64,000 bases of DNA, taken from positions 466,640-530,639 of the forward strand of contig NZ_FNFX01000003.1 of assembly GCF_900100975.1 (NCBI RefSeq), read 5' to 3'. Both the position numbers and the translations under genes were made by a program. The notes below the pieces were generated by a model. The model worked only from the letters and a program-made list of their open reading frames with translations, was not told where the DNA came from and searched no databases. Of the stretch, positions 27,542-37,113 are shown one piece after another (position 1 is the stretch's first letter; every line of letters starts with the position of its first letter). The DNA is from Methylophilus rhizosphaerae. GTDB lineage: Bacteria > Pseudomonadota > Gammaproteobacteria > Burkholderiales > Methylophilaceae.

Positions 27542-28171
27542 ATGACTGTTCAGGCGCCCAACGCCAAACAGCAAGAGAATAAAGAGTTCGATCAAATGCT
27601 GGTTGAACGTGCCCAACAGGGCGATAAACGGGCCTTCGGATTACTCGTTGAAAAGTATCATCGCAAGCTTGGGCGGTTGCTGTCACGCATGATCCGCGAC
27701 CAGGCGGAAGTGGAAGATGTGGTACAGGAGTCCTTTATCAAGGCTTACCGGGCTTTGCACAGTTTCCGTGGTGACAGTGCCTTTTATACTTGGCTGTACC
27801 GGATTGGCATCAACACAGCCAAAAACTACCTGGTGTCCATGGGCCGCAAGCCACAGGTAATGCAGGACGTCGAAATTGAAGACGTGGAAAATTTTGATGA
27901 GGGTGAGGATATGCGTACACTGGAGACGCCGGAAACCTCCCTCATGACCAAGGAAATTGCCCAAACGGTAAATGATGCCATTGCCGCCTTGCCAGAGGAG
28001 CTGCGTACAGCAATTACTCTGCGTGAGCTGGAAGGACTGAGCTACGAAGATATTGCGACGGTCATGCAATGTCCGATTGGAACCGTACGTTCACGTATTT
28101 TCCGGGCACGTGAAACCATTGCAGCCAAGTTGAGGCCGTTACTGGACACGCCACAACATAAGCGGTGGTAA
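27542..28171 (+). CDS. rpoE: Extracytoplasmic-function sigma factor RpoE (AlgU type)
   Basis: An ECF sigma factor of about 209 residues. Sigma region 2 is visible as LVERAQQGDKRAFGLLVEKY to QAEVEDVVQESFIKAYRALHSFRGDSAFYTWLYRI. Region 4 is LPEELRTAITLRELEGLSYEDIATVMQCPIGTVRSRIFRARE. It directs RNA polymerase to envelope-stress promoters and is held by RseA. ATG 27542 has an AAGGGAG Shine-Dalgarno. An in-frame ATG at 27431, also with AAGGG upstream, would add 37 residues. It is first in rpoE-rseA-rseB. Confidence 0.95.
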   Translation: MTVQAPNAKQQENKEFDQMLVERAQQGDKRAFGLLVEKYHRKLGRLLSRMIRDQAEVEDVVQESFIKAYRALHSFRGDSAFYTWLYRIGINTAKNYLVSMGRKPQVMQDVEIEDVENFDEGEDMRTLETPETSLMTKEIAQTVNDAIAALPEELRTAITLRELEGLSYEDIATVMQCPIGTVRSRIFRARETIAAKLRPLLDTPQHKRW

Positions 28172-28265
28172 ACGTGGGTGTCATGCAGTTTGGGTATGTT
28201 CAGGTGTTTATGACAATTGATTTGTTAGATGCTAACATAAAAACATTAGTGAATTTGGGGTTATT

Positions 28266-28739
28266 ATGAAGCAGCAATTATCCGCTTTAATCGACGGAGA
28301 GGCCGATGTCGAACGCTGTGAACATGTGTTTCTGGCGGCCAAGTCTACCGGAGAGGTCGCACAGGCGTGGCGCGACTATCATGTCATTCGCGATGTTATG
28401 CGGGATGAGTGCTGGACGCAGTCCGATTTTACCCGCCGTGTCATGGCCCGGCTTGAAGATGAGCCTGTCATTTTTGCCCCATCCGTAGCAAGTTTCCCAC
28501 AGAAGGTTGTTTCTTCCTCCCCGCGATTCAGTAAATATACCTGGTCCATTGCTGCTTCCATTGCGGCAGCATTCTTTGTCGGCATGTTTGTATTACACCA
28601 GCCGGTTGCTGTCGATACGGCTGCGCAGATCGCAGATAATGATAGCGAGACCGACCAGTATGTAGTCGCGCATCATAACTATGCGCCGAATAGTGCGACT
28701 TACTATATCCAGGACGTAGCTTTTAACGCTGGCGAATAA
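28266..28739 (+). CDS. rseA: Anti-sigma-E factor RseA
   Basis: A 157-residue single-pass inner-membrane protein. The N-terminal cytoplasmic domain (KQQLSALIDGEADVERCE, AWRDYHVIRDVMR) binds sigma-E. One transmembrane helix lies at about 97-115 (WSIAASIAAAFFVGMFVL). The periplasmic tail is short. In the family, regulated proteolysis of RseA releases sigma-E under envelope stress. It lies between rpoE and rseB. Confidence 0.9.
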   Translation: MKQQLSALIDGEADVERCEHVFLAAKSTGEVAQAWRDYHVIRDVMRDECWTQSDFTRRVMARLEDEPVIFAPSVASFPQKVVSSSPRFSKYTWSIAASIAAAFFVGMFVLHQPVAVDTAAQIADNDSETDQYVVAHHNYAPNSATYYIQDVAFNAGE

Positions 28740-28758
28740 GCGCACCCTGTTGTCCGGT

Positions 28759-29712
28759 ATGTCATTGCGGTTTGTTATTGGTACCTTAGTTGCGCTCGCG
28801 GCCAGCCAGCAGGTCATGGCTGACGAGAGTTTATGGGACACCATGCAGAAAACGGCCGCCGCCGCCAGGGAGCTCAATTACCAGGGTCTGTTCGTTTACC
28901 ATAACGGTGCGATTATTCGTTCAGTACAAATTACGCATATCTATGAAAACGGTCGCGAATTTACGCGCAATGTTGTCCTTGATGGCCGTCCGCGTGAAGT
29001 CTTCAGCGAAGGCGACGATATTGTTATTTTTAATGCAAAAAATGACAAGATTGTGATTGAAAAGCGCCGTGGCCAGAATCTGTTCCCGGCCATGCTGCCT
29101 ACCCAGTTATCCTCCCTTAAACAAAATTACACATTAAAATTTGTCGGTCAGGCGCGTATTGCTGGTCGCCCAGCCCAGGTGATCGATATGATTCCAAACG
29201 ATAACCTTCGTTACCAGTACCGCGTCTGGTCTGATAGCGAATATGGGTTACTGCTGAAAATGAGCATGATGGATATGCAGGGCCATACGCTGGAGCAAAT
29301 CGGCTTTAATCAGGTATCCCTGCTGCAAACCAGGAATCTGGACTGGTTCCAGCCCAAAATTGACGCCAGTAAACCGTATGTCATGGACGATACCACTGAC
29401 CTGACCCATGTGGATGATAATTTGATCGTACCAAATTTGCCTGCCGGGTATAAAAAAATAGACCAGATCCGGTTGCGTGTGCCAGGCAGGACAGCACCCG
29501 TGGAACAGGTGATTTTCTCGGACGGCCTGGCATCTGTTTCACTGTTTGTGGAGCCGGTAATCAAAGGCATGCAACCGCGTGTAGGGAAAAAGACCATGGG
29601 ATCAACCAACGTTTATGCCAATGTACTAAACGGCTATCAACTGGTGGTGGTCGGTGAAGTGCCTGCGCAAACCGTGGAGCAGATTGCACAACAGGTCAGT
29701 TTTAAAAAATAA
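28759..29712 (+). CDS. rseB: Sigma-E regulatory protein RseB (MucB)
   Basis: A periplasmic protein of about 317 residues with a signal peptide (MSLRFVIGTLVALAASQQVMA). It has the MucB/RseB lipoprotein-binding fold: LWDTMQKTAAAARELNYQGLFVYHNG, REVFSEGDD, then a C-terminal domain with LPAGYKKIDQ. RseB protects RseA from DegS cleavage and senses envelope lipids. ATG 28759 is chosen; TTG 28750 would add three residues, and neither has a strong Shine-Dalgarno. It is the third gene of the operon. Confidence 0.9.
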   Translation: MSLRFVIGTLVALAASQQVMADESLWDTMQKTAAAARELNYQGLFVYHNGAIIRSVQITHIYENGREFTRNVVLDGRPREVFSEGDDIVIFNAKNDKIVIEKRRGQNLFPAMLPTQLSSLKQNYTLKFVGQARIAGRPAQVIDMIPNDNLRYQYRVWSDSEYGLLLKMSMMDMQGHTLEQIGFNQVSLLQTRNLDWFQPKIDASKPYVMDDTTDLTHVDDNLIVPNLPAGYKKIDQIRLRVPGRTAPVEQVIFSDGLASVSLFVEPVIKGMQPRVGKKTMGSTNVYANVLNGYQLVVVGEVPAQTVEQIAQQVSFKK

Positions 29713-29910
29713 TCCGTCATTGCAACGGCGCTTTCACGCATTTTTATCTGATGTATCATCCAATTTCCTCCGGCAGACGGCTTCGGTGATCTCACTAGCC
29801 CCTTGTTTTTCAGGCACGCGTCACCATGTGCAAGGAGTGTGTGGAACATGCATCAGCGAAAGAGTTAGGTAGTTATTTAACAGTGGTTAATTGAAATAAT
29901 AGGAATAATT

Positions 29911-31341
29911 ATGATGAAACAGTGGATTTCTGGTGTATTGCTGGCATGCGCAGTGACGTTCATGCCGGCCACAATGATACAGGCCAAGGATTTGCCGGAC
30001 TTTACCGAACTGGCGGAAAAACAGGGGCCGGCAGTGGTGAATATCAGCATCACTTCGGTTGTGCATGGCGGTAGCGTAGGGTTCCCCGGAATGCCGAATG
30101 ACGAAAACCTGCAAGAATTCCTGCGCCGCTTCGGTATTCCTGGCATGCCGGGAATGCCAGGACAGGAAGGTGGCCAGGATGGCGGGCAGGATTACAAAAG
30201 CCAGTCACTGGGCTCCGGCTTTATCATCAGCAGTGATGGCTATATTCTGACCAATGCACACGTGGTCAATGAAGCGGATGAAGTGCTGGTCAAACTGTAT
30301 GACAAGCGCGAATTCAAGGCGAAAATCATTGGTGTCGACAAACGTACCGATGTGGCCTTGATCAAAATTGAAGCCACTGGCTTGCCCAAAGTGGTAGTGG
30401 GCGATCCGAATACGCTGAAAGTCGGGGAGTGGGTGGCTGCGATTGGTTCACCTTTCGGCCTGGAAAACACCATGACCGCCGGGATTGTGAGTGCCAAGGG
30501 CCGCGCGCTGCCGCAGGAAAATTATGTGCCGTTTATCCAGACCGATGTGGCGATTAACCCGGGTAACTCAGGTGGCCCATTGTTTAACCTGCGCGGTGAA
30601 GTGGTTGGTATCAACTCGCAGATTTACAGCAAGAGTGGCGGTTCCATGGGCTTGTCATTCAGCATCCCGATTGATGTCGCCATTGATATTTCCAACCAGC
30701 TGAAAGCCACCGGGCGTATCTCCCGCGGCTGGCTGGGTATCGGTATCCAGGAAGTGACCAAAGACCTGGCAGACTCCTTCGGCCTGAAGCAAACCAGCGG
30801 TGCCCTGATTGCGGGCGTCGAAAAAAACAGCCCGGCGGATAAAGGCGGTCTGGAAGCGGGCGATATTATTCTGAAATTCGATGGCAAGGCAATTAACACT
30901 TCCAGCGATTTGCCACGAGTCGTCGCCGCTACCAAGCCAGGCAAGACCGTACCGGTCGAGATTATCCGTAAAGGAAACGGCAAAACCTTGCAGTTGACCA
31001 TCGGCGAGATGCCGACAGAGCAGGCTGAAGCGCAAACAGGCAGCAAAGAATCTGCCAAGCCTGAAGCCAATAAAATTGGCTTGCTCCTGCGTGAACTGAC
31101 CCCACAGCAGAAGAAAAAGCTGAATGGCAAGAACGGTTTGCTGGTGGTTGAAAGCAGCGGCGCAGCCGCACAGGCTGGTATTCGTCGTGGTGACGTGATC
31201 CTGGGCTTGAATAACAGCGAAAGCCAAAGTGTTGACCTGTTCAACAAACAGATCAATGCGGTGCCTGCAGGCAAAACGGTCGCGGTACTGGTACAGCGCG
31301 GCGAAAATACCTTGTATGTCCCCATCAAGGTGGCCAAGTAA
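29911..31341 (+). CDS. degP: Periplasmic serine protease DegP/MucD (Do family)
   Basis: A 476-residue HtrA protease with a signal peptide (about 1-25, ending IQA). The catalytic triad is His117 (NAHVV), Asp147 (RTDVALIK) and Ser220 (NPGNSGGPL). Two PDZ domains follow (about 270-365 and 385-475). The LA loop (about 55-95) is rich in Gly, Pro, Met and Asp. It degrades misfolded envelope proteins. It follows rseB after 198 bases as in rpoE-mucA-mucB-mucD loci; I see no rseC between them. Confidence 0.95.
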   Translation: MMKQWISGVLLACAVTFMPATMIQAKDLPDFTELAEKQGPAVVNISITSVVHGGSVGFPGMPNDENLQEFLRRFGIPGMPGMPGQEGGQDGGQDYKSQSLGSGFIISSDGYILTNAHVVNEADEVLVKLYDKREFKAKIIGVDKRTDVALIKIEATGLPKVVVGDPNTLKVGEWVAAIGSPFGLENTMTAGIVSAKGRALPQENYVPFIQTDVAINPGNSGGPLFNLRGEVVGINSQIYSKSGGSMGLSFSIPIDVAIDISNQLKATGRISRGWLGIGIQEVTKDLADSFGLKQTSGALIAGVEKNSPADKGGLEAGDIILKFDGKAINTSSDLPRVVAATKPGKTVPVEIIRKGNGKTLQLTIGEMPTEQAEAQTGSKESAKPEANKIGLLLRELTPQQKKKLNGKNGLLVVESSGAAAQAGIRRGDVILGLNNSESQSVDLFNKQINAVPAGKTVAVLVQRGENTLYVPIKVAK

Positions 31342-31429
31342 CCAGGCGCTTTCTTATGCCGGTGCATTTTGCCGGCGTTAAAATAAATCCCTGATAAACA
31401 GGCATTTGCTGTAAAATGCCAGAAAATTT

Positions 31430-31456
31430 GAAAGGCGCTTCCGGCGCCTTTCTTGC
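31430..31456 (+). terminator. Hairpin between degP and lepA, probable terminator
   Basis: A perfect 9-bp GC-rich stem, GAAAGGCGC (31430-31438) and GCGCCTTTC (31444-31452), with a TTCCG loop and a modest T-containing tail. A second weaker stem (GGCATTT/AAATGCC, 31401-31420) and GCCGG/CCGGC (31358-31376) precede it. The stem ends 27 bases before the lepA ATG, so it could also influence lepA translation. Confidence 0.55.
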
Positions 31457-31479
31457 TTGTAAATAACGCTTGGCGACAC

Positions 31480-33273
31480 ATGAAAAATATTCGTAATTTC
31501 TCGATTATTGCCCACATTGATCATGGCAAATCGACACTGGCTGACCGCATTATCCAAATGTGCGGTGGCCTGGCAGATCGCGAAATGGAAGCGCAAGTGC
31601 TGGATAGTATGGATATCGAGCGTGAACGCGGCATTACCATTAAAGCGCAAACGGCTGCCCTGCAATACAAAGCCAATAACGGTGAAACTTACTACCTCAA
31701 CCTGATTGACACCCCTGGGCACGTCGACTTCAGTTATGAAGTGAGCCGCTCGCTCTCGGCCTGTGAAGGCGCGTTGCTAGTAGTGGATGCTTCGCAAGGC
31801 GTGGAGGCACAAAGTGTCGCCAATTGTTATACCGCCATTGACTTGGGCGTGGAAGTCACGCCGGTGCTGAACAAGATAGACTTGCCTTCTGCCGACCCGG
31901 CGCGCGTATCACAGGAAATTGAAGATGTGATTGGCGTTGATGCGACTGATGCTGTGCGCTGCTCCGCCAAAACCGGTGAAGGTGTGCGTGACGTGCTGGA
32001 AGAGGTAGTGGCTAAAGTGCCGCCGCCGGTGGGCGATATTGATGCGCCGTTGAAAGCCCTGGTGATCGACGCCTGGTTTGACAACTATGTTGGCGTGGTC
32101 ATGCTGGTGCGCGTGGTGGATGGCGCGTTGAAAGCCAAAGAAAAGATCCGCCTGATGGCGACCGGTGCTGAATATTTGTGTGAGCAAGTAGGGGTGTTTA
32201 CGCCCAAATCATTGCAGCGACCACAGTTGGGCGCAGGTGAGGTGGGCTTTATTATTGCCGGTATTAAAGAGTTGGCAGCGGCTAAAGTGGGGGATACGGT
32301 GACGCTGGCAGGTAAACCTGCCGCAGCGCCTTTGCCTGGCTTTAAAGAAGTAAAGCCGCAGGTGTTTGCCGGATTGTATCCGGTAGAGTCCAACCAGTTC
32401 GAATCCTTGCGTACTGCGTTGGAAAAGCTGAGATTGAATGACTCCAGCTTGCAGTTCGAGCCGGAAAACTCGACGGCACTGGGTTTTGGCTTCCGTTGTG
32501 GCTTCCTGGGTTTGCTGCATATGGAAATCGTACAAGAGCGCCTGGAGCGCGAGTACGACATGGATCTGATCACCACAGCGCCTACTGTTATTTATGAGTT
32601 GCTGCTCAGAAGTGGTGAAGTGGTACAAATCGAAAACCCGTCACGCTTACCCGAGCCTTCACGGGTTGAGGAAATTCGTGAGCCTATGATTGTGGTGAAT
32701 TTGCTGATGCCACAAGACTATGTGGGTCCGGTGATGACCTTATGTAATAACAAGCGTGGTATCCAGCGCAATATGCAATACATGGGCCGCCAGGTCATGT
32801 TGAGCTACGAGATGCCGTTGAATGAGGTGGTGCTGGACTTCTTTGATAAATTGAAATCAGTCTCGCGCGGTTATGCGTCCATGGACTACGAGTTCTTGGA
32901 ATTCCGTGCGGCTGACCTGGTCAAGCTGGACATTATGGTTAACGGCGAGCGTGTCGATGCATTAAGCCTGATTGTGCACCGTGCCAATAGCATTTATCGC
33001 GGACGTGAACTGGTGTCTAAAATGCGTGAGTTAATTCCTCGGCAAATGTTTGATATTGCTATCCAGGCCTCGATTGGTGCCAATATCATTGCACGTGAGA
33101 CTGTCAAAGCCATGCGTAAAAACGTCATTGCCAAATGCTATGGGGGGGATATCACGCGTAAGCGCAAGTTGCTGGAAAAACAAAAAGAAGGTAAAAAGCG
33201 TATGAAGCAGGTGGGTAACGTGGAGATTCCACAGGAAGCCTTCCTGGCGATTTTGCGTGTTGAAGACAAATAA
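31480..33273 (+). CDS. lepA: Elongation factor 4 (back-translocating GTPase LepA)
   Basis: A 597-residue translational GTPase. G1 is AHIDHGKS (10-17), G2 lies in [12 protein letters not shown]3 is DTPGHVDF, G4 is NKID. The EF4-specific C-terminal domain is complete ([23 protein letters not shown]). The upstream TTG at 31453 is unlikely because the family starts at [18 protein letters not shown]. No clear Shine-Dalgarno precedes the ATG. It leads the lepA-lepB-DUF4845-rnc-era-recO series, with gaps of 34 bases or less to lepB. Confidence 0.97.
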   Translation: MKNIRNFSIIAHIDHGKSTLADRIIQMCGGLADREMEAQVLDSMDIERERGITIKAQTAALQYKANNGETYYLNLIDTPGHVDFSYEVSRSLSACEGALLVVDASQGVEAQSVANCYTAIDLGVEVTPVLNKIDLPSADPARVSQEIEDVIGVDATDAVRCSAKTGEGVRDVLEEVVAKVPPPVGDIDAPLKALVIDAWFDNYVGVVMLVRVVDGALKAKEKIRLMATGAEYLCEQVGVFTPKSLQRPQLGAGEVGFIIAGIKELAAAKVGDTVTLAGKPAAAPLPGFKEVKPQVFAGLYPVESNQFESLRTALEKLRLNDSSLQFEPENSTALGFGFRCGFLGLLHMEIVQERLEREYDMDLITTAPTVIYELLLRSGEVVQIENPSRLPEPSRVEEIREPMIVVNLLMPQDYVGPVMTLCNNKRGIQRNMQYMGRQVMLSYEMPLNEVVLDFFDKLKSVSRGYASMDYEFLEFRAADLVKLDIMVNGERVDALSLIVHRANSIYRGRELVSKMRELIPRQMFDIAIQASIGANIIARETVKAMRKNVIAKCYGGDITRKRKLLEKQKEGKKRMKQVGNVEIPQEAFLAILRVEDK

Positions 33274-33307
33274 AAAACGGGCACCGGCTCTTTACTAGGA
33301 AACAAGC

Positions 33308-34123
33308 ATGTACTTTGCAATTTTTATGTTGGTGATTTTGCTGGTGTCCGGCATCATCTGGCTGCTGGATATTCTGATATTGCGCAAGCAACGCCAGGCG
33401 GGCGCTCTGGGCGATGTTCCCGATCCGTGGTATGTGGAATACAGCAAAAGCTTTTTCCCGGTCATCCTGCTGGTGTTTGTGGTGCGCTCGTTTATTGTTG
33501 AGCCGTTTAAAATTCCTTCCGGCTCCATGATGCCGACGTTGCTGGCCGGTGATTATATCCTGGTCAACAAATTCACTTATGGCCTGCGTGTACCCATCCT
33601 GAATAATGTATTTTACCCGGTGGGCGAGCCAAAACGTGGCGATGTATTTGTGTTCCACTATCCGCCTGATCCTTCAATCGACTATATCAAGCGGGTGATC
33701 GGGCTACCGGGTGACCAGATCCAGTACCGAGACAAACAGCTCACCATCAACGACAAAGTCATCAACCTGGATTTCATAGCACCGTACAAATATGCGCTGA
33801 ATGTGAACGACGACAGCGGCAGTGCGCGCGAGGTGGATGTGACGGCTTCCCGCCTGAGCGAGCAACTGGGCGACGTCAAACATGATGTATTGATCCACGA
33901 CATCATGAACCAGTACATGCCGGGCAGCCCGGGTTACCGCCTGATGCAAGGTGAAACGGTGACCGTGCCTGCCGGTCATTTCTTTGCCATGGGCGATAAC
34001 CGTGATAACAGCTCGGATAGCCGCGTCTGGGGCTTTGTTTCCGAAAAGCACCTGGTTGGACGGGCATTCTTTATCTGGTTTAACTTTGACCAGTGGCGTC
34101 GTATCGGGCAAAGTATCGGTTAA
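33308..34123 (+). CDS. lepB: Signal peptidase I
   Basis: A 271-residue inner-membrane protease that removes signal peptides. Two N-terminal transmembrane helices (about 1-24 and 47-66) precede the periplasmic catalytic part. The Ser/Lys dyad is Ser73 in PSGSMMPTL and Lys128 in YIKRVIGLPGD. GDNRDNSSDSR is box E. It lies between lepA and the DUF4845 gene. Confidence 0.96.
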   Translation: MYFAIFMLVILLVSGIIWLLDILILRKQRQAGALGDVPDPWYVEYSKSFFPVILLVFVVRSFIVEPFKIPSGSMMPTLLAGDYILVNKFTYGLRVPILNNVFYPVGEPKRGDVFVFHYPPDPSIDYIKRVIGLPGDQIQYRDKQLTINDKVINLDFIAPYKYALNVNDDSGSAREVDVTASRLSEQLGDVKHDVLIHDIMNQYMPGSPGYRLMQGETVTVPAGHFFAMGDNRDNSSDSRVWGFVSEKHLVGRAFFIWFNFDQWRRIGQSIG

Positions 34124-34168
34124 CGAGGTTCGCCATATTGGTCGCCGCGTATTTGTGAGGAGAAGCAG

Positions 34169-34534
34169 ATGAAACATGCAAAGATTTCAGCACATGCACA
34201 ACATGGGCTCGGTTTGCTTGGGTTTCTATTGGTGCTTACCGTGGCCGGTATTTTGGGCATGGTGGCATTAAAGGCATTTCCCTCCTATATGGAATACTTC
34301 TCCATCCAGTCTACGGTCAATCGCCTTGCGCATGAGCCGGTACCGCAGAGCGATAGTGATATCCGCGCCGCATTTGACCGCCAGATGCGCGTTGACATGA
34401 TTACGGAGGTGAGCGGGCGTGACCTCGATATTGCCAGCGGCGTGATTGCTGTCCGCTATCAGAAACGCATACCGCTGACAGAATCCATCAGCCTGCTGAT
34501 TGATTTTGACGCAACCAGCAAACCCGTGCAGTAG
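34169..34534 (+). CDS. DUF4845 membrane protein
   Basis: A 121-residue protein with one N-terminal hydrophobic helix (GLGLLGFLLVLTVAGILGMVALK, about 13-35) in a pilin-like context. A small extracytoplasmic domain ends RYQKRIPLTESISLLIDFDA. The family commonly sits between lepB and rnc in Betaproteobacteria and gamma-proteobacterial relatives; its function is unknown. A GAGGAGAAG Shine-Dalgarno precedes the ATG. rnc starts 5 bases after its stop. Confidence 0.85.
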   Translation: MKHAKISAHAQHGLGLLGFLLVLTVAGILGMVALKAFPSYMEYFSIQSTVNRLAHEPVPQSDSDIRAAFDRQMRVDMITEVSGRDLDIASGVIAVRYQKRIPLTESISLLIDFDATSKPVQ

Positions 34535-34539
34535 GTGAG

Positions 34540-35211
34540 ATGAGCGTACTTCCCGTTTTACAGACCCGTATTGGCTACAGCTTCACGCGACCCGAGCTGT
34601 TGCAGCAGGCCCTGACGCACCGCAGCTTCTCTGGTACCAACAATGAACGCCTGGAGTTCCTGGGCGATAGCGTTCTCAATTTCATCATTGCCCACCAGCT
34701 GTTTAATCTATTCCCTGACTTGCCTGAAGGCGATCTCAGCCGCCTGCGCGCCAAACTGGTCAAGGAAGCCAGCCTAGCAGAAATATCTACCAGCCTGCAT
34801 CTGGGTGACGCACTCAAACTGGGGGAAGGCGAACTGAAAAGTGCTGGCTGGCGTCGCCCGTCCATCCTGGCGGATGCGCTGGAAGCGATTGTCGGTGCCG
34901 TTTACCTGGATGGTGGCTTTGGCGCCGCCGAAAAAGTGGTGGCTCTGCTTTACCGTGAAACCTTGACTTCGATAGACCCGAAAGTCATTGATAAAGATGC
35001 CAAGTCGCAATTGCAGGAATACCTGCAAAGCAAAAAAATGGATTTGCCCGAATACCAGGTGGTAACGATAGAAGGTGAAGCGCATGCGCAAACCTTTACC
35101 GTGCAATGCCTGATCAAAAAACTCAAACTGAGCACCACCGGTGTCGGCACCAGCCGCCGGGTGGCAGAACAGCAAGCAGCCCAGCTCGCTATGGAAAAAA
35201 TTCAATCATGA
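34540..35211 (+). CDS. rnc: Ribonuclease III
   Basis: A 223-residue double-strand-specific RNase. The catalytic signature NERLEFLGDSVL (about 32-43) and downstream LADALEAIVGAVYLDGG carry the metal-binding acidic residues. A C-terminal dsRNA-binding domain (KSQLQEYLQSK, GVGTSRRVAEQQAAQLAME) follows. It processes rRNA precursors and mRNAs. The stop overlaps the era ATG by four bases (ATGA). Confidence 0.97.
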   Translation: MSVLPVLQTRIGYSFTRPELLQQALTHRSFSGTNNERLEFLGDSVLNFIIAHQLFNLFPDLPEGDLSRLRAKLVKEASLAEISTSLHLGDALKLGEGELKSAGWRRPSILADALEAIVGAVYLDGGFGAAEKVVALLYRETLTSIDPKVIDKDAKSQLQEYLQSKKMDLPEYQVVTIEGEAHAQTFTVQCLIKKLKLSTTGVGTSRRVAEQQAAQLAMEKIQS

Positions 35212-36110
35212 CAGAACAAACGCAATCTCCTGACGGTTTCCGCTGTGGTACAGTCGCCATTGTCGGCCGCCCCAATGTCGGTAAATCCACCTTGCTCAAC
35301 CATATCCTGGGCATGAAGTTAGCCATCACTTCACGCAAGGCACAGACCACACGTTATCGCCTGCTGGGCATACATACCACGGAAGATACGCAATTCCTGT
35401 TTGTGGATACGCCAGGTTTCCAGCAGAAACACATCAACGCCCTGAATAAGACGCTCAATAGAACCGTGACGCAGGTCTTGAGCGAAGTCGATGTGGTGCT
35501 GTTTGTGATTGAGCCTATGAAGCTGGGTGAGGCCGATGAACTGGTACTCAAAATGCTGCCCAAAAACAAACCGGTGCTACTGGTGGTCAACAAAGCGGAT
35601 TTGATGGGGGATAAAGGCAACCTGTTGCCGCTGATCCAGGACTTTGACCTCCTGTTCGACTTTGCCGGCATTATTCCGGTCAGCGCCAAGAAAAACCTCA
35701 ATCTGGAAGAGCTGCTGCAAGCTACTCGCGAGCATTTGCCTGAGCAGGCCGCCATCTATGAGGAAGATGAACTCACCGACAAAAACGAGCGTTTCCTGGC
35801 GGCTGAGCTGGTGCGTGAAAAAGTCTTCCGCCTGCTGGGCGATGAAGTGCCTTATTCCGTTGCGGTAGAAATTGAAAAATTTGAAACCGTGAAAAACCTG
35901 CGCCGTATCTTTGCCGCGATTATTGTCGACAAGGATAGCCAGAAACCGATGATCATTGGCAAGGGCGGCGAAAAGCTCAAACAAATCTCCACCGAAGCCA
36001 GGCAGGATATGGAAAAACTGTTTGGCTCCAAAGTCTACCTGGAAACCTGGGTCAAGGTAAAAGGTGGCTGGGCAGATGATGCGCGTGCCTTGAAAAGTCT
36101 AGGCTTATAG
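35208..36110 (+). CDS. era: GTPase Era
   Basis: A 300-residue GTPase with an N-terminal G domain (G1 GRPNVGKST about 20-28, G3 DTPGF, G4 NKAD) and a C-terminal KH domain with IIGKGGEKLKQI. It binds 16S rRNA during 30S assembly. ATG 35208 overlaps the rnc stop, so rnc and era are translationally coupled; a longer frame starting at 35106 lies within rnc and is rejected as the start. Confidence 0.97.
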   Translation: MTEQTQSPDGFRCGTVAIVGRPNVGKSTLLNHILGMKLAITSRKAQTTRYRLLGIHTTEDTQFLFVDTPGFQQKHINALNKTLNRTVTQVLSEVDVVLFVIEPMKLGEADELVLKMLPKNKPVLLVVNKADLMGDKGNLLPLIQDFDLLFDFAGIIPVSAKKNLNLEELLQATREHLPEQAAIYEEDELTDKNERFLAAELVREKVFRLLGDEVPYSVAVEIEKFETVKNLRRIFAAIIVDKDSQKPMIIGKGGEKLKQISTEARQDMEKLFGSKVYLETWVKVKGGWADDARALKSLGL

Positions 36111-36137
36111 CAAGGCTGATTCGCTACTGGCATTATC

Positions 36138-36890
36138 ATGGCAGTAAGTTCTTCCGATTCCGGTAGCCACAAGCAATCCCAGCAGCCGGTTTTTATCCTA
36201 CACACTTATCCCTTTAAAGAAACCAGCCTGGTGGTTGAGATGTTCAGCCGCGACCTGGGCCGGATTGCGGCAGTCGCCAAAGGCGCACGCAGACCACTTT
36301 CTGCCATGCGTGGCATGCTGCAGTCTTTTCAGCAACTGGCCGGTACATGGTCTGGTAAAAACGAATTGAAAACTCTGCATGGCCTGGAGTGGATGACCGG
36401 CCTGACATTGCTCAGGGGCGATGCCCTGATGTGCGGGTTTTACATGAATGAGCTGCTATTGCGCCTGTTGCCACGTGATGATGCACATGTGCAACTGTTC
36501 GAATATTACGCTCAAACAATACAACTGCTTTCTTCCTTGCAACATGTGCCAGCCAGCGGGCAGTTGGCGGAAATCATGCGCCGGTTCGAGTTGAAAATGT
36601 TGCAGGAGCTTGGTTATGCCGTGCCATTGAACCATGATGAAAATGGGGAAATCATCCATGCGGATGAGACCTATAGGTTTGAAGCGGATTACGGCGCCTG
36701 TGCGCCATCAGCCACCAAAAATGGTGTGTTGATTCAGGGTGGCTCCCTGCTGGATATGGCGCGCGGGAATTATTCGAACGTCACCACTCAGGCCCAGAGC
36801 AAGCAGCTGATGCGGTATTTGTTGCAGCATTATCTTGGGGAGAAGCCGTTGCATACAAGACAGTTGTTGGTGGATTTGCAAGGGTTTTAA
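36138..36890 (+). CDS. recO: DNA repair protein RecO
   Basis: A 250-residue RecO. It has an N-terminal OB fold (PVFILHTYPFKETSLVVEMFSRDLGRIAAVAKGARRP), then a helical region with ALMCGFYMNELLLRLLPRDDAH and FELKMLQELGYAVPL. It loads RecA on SSB-coated DNA with RecR. It follows era after 27 bases. The Cys4 zinc motif of some RecO proteins is not present, as is common in this lineage. Confidence 0.93.
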   Translation: MAVSSSDSGSHKQSQQPVFILHTYPFKETSLVVEMFSRDLGRIAAVAKGARRPLSAMRGMLQSFQQLAGTWSGKNELKTLHGLEWMTGLTLLRGDALMCGFYMNELLLRLLPRDDAHVQLFEYYAQTIQLLSSLQHVPASGQLAEIMRRFELKMLQELGYAVPLNHDENGEIIHADETYRFEADYGACAPSATKNGVLIQGGSLLDMARGNYSNVTTQAQSKQLMRYLLQHYLGEKPLHTRQLLVDLQGF

Positions 36891-36917
36891 GTCTGAGTGA
36901 TTAAGGACGATCTTTTT

Positions 36918-36975
36918 TGTGTGGGTGTTTGTGTTTTGATGTGGCGATTTGTTTCGCCGAGAGGTGAAACAAATC
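36918..36975. repeat. Interspersed palindromic repeat, copy B
   Basis: The block matches the one at 50276-50331 (shared GTGGGTGTTTGTGTTTT, GATGT-GCGATTT-TTTCGCC). It ends in a 13-bp stem with one mismatch, GATTTGTTTCGCC (36946-36958) and GGTGAAACAAATC (36963-36975), around a GAGA loop. It lies in the gap between recO and pdxJ. Confidence 0.7.
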
Positions 36976-37022
36976 GATCCAGCAAAGCACAAATATTTCA
37001 TTTACCTGTATATCCCTACCAA

Positions 37023-37048
37023 AAACCTTAATAAGGTTTCTATTTTTT
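37023..37048 (+). terminator. AT-rich hairpin followed by T run, possible recO terminator
   Basis: AAACCTTA (37023-37030) and TAAGGTTT (37032-37039) are perfectly complementary with one base between, and CTATTTTTT follows. The stem is weak and its tip must open. Confidence 0.4.
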
Positions 37049-37113
37049 GCTCTATAAGTTTCGATTACCCTCACCAACAGTTAAAATGCTGCCTTAAACC
37101 TTAAGAGACCACT

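Noticed and set aside
30624..31517. 297-residue open frame antisense to degP
   Set aside because: Fully overlaps the strongly supported DegP reading frame; a shadow with no recognisable domain.
35106..35207. N-terminal extension of Era
   Set aside because: The extension lies inside rnc in another frame; the ATG at 35208 overlaps the rnc stop in the usual ATGA fashion and gives the family-like N-terminus.
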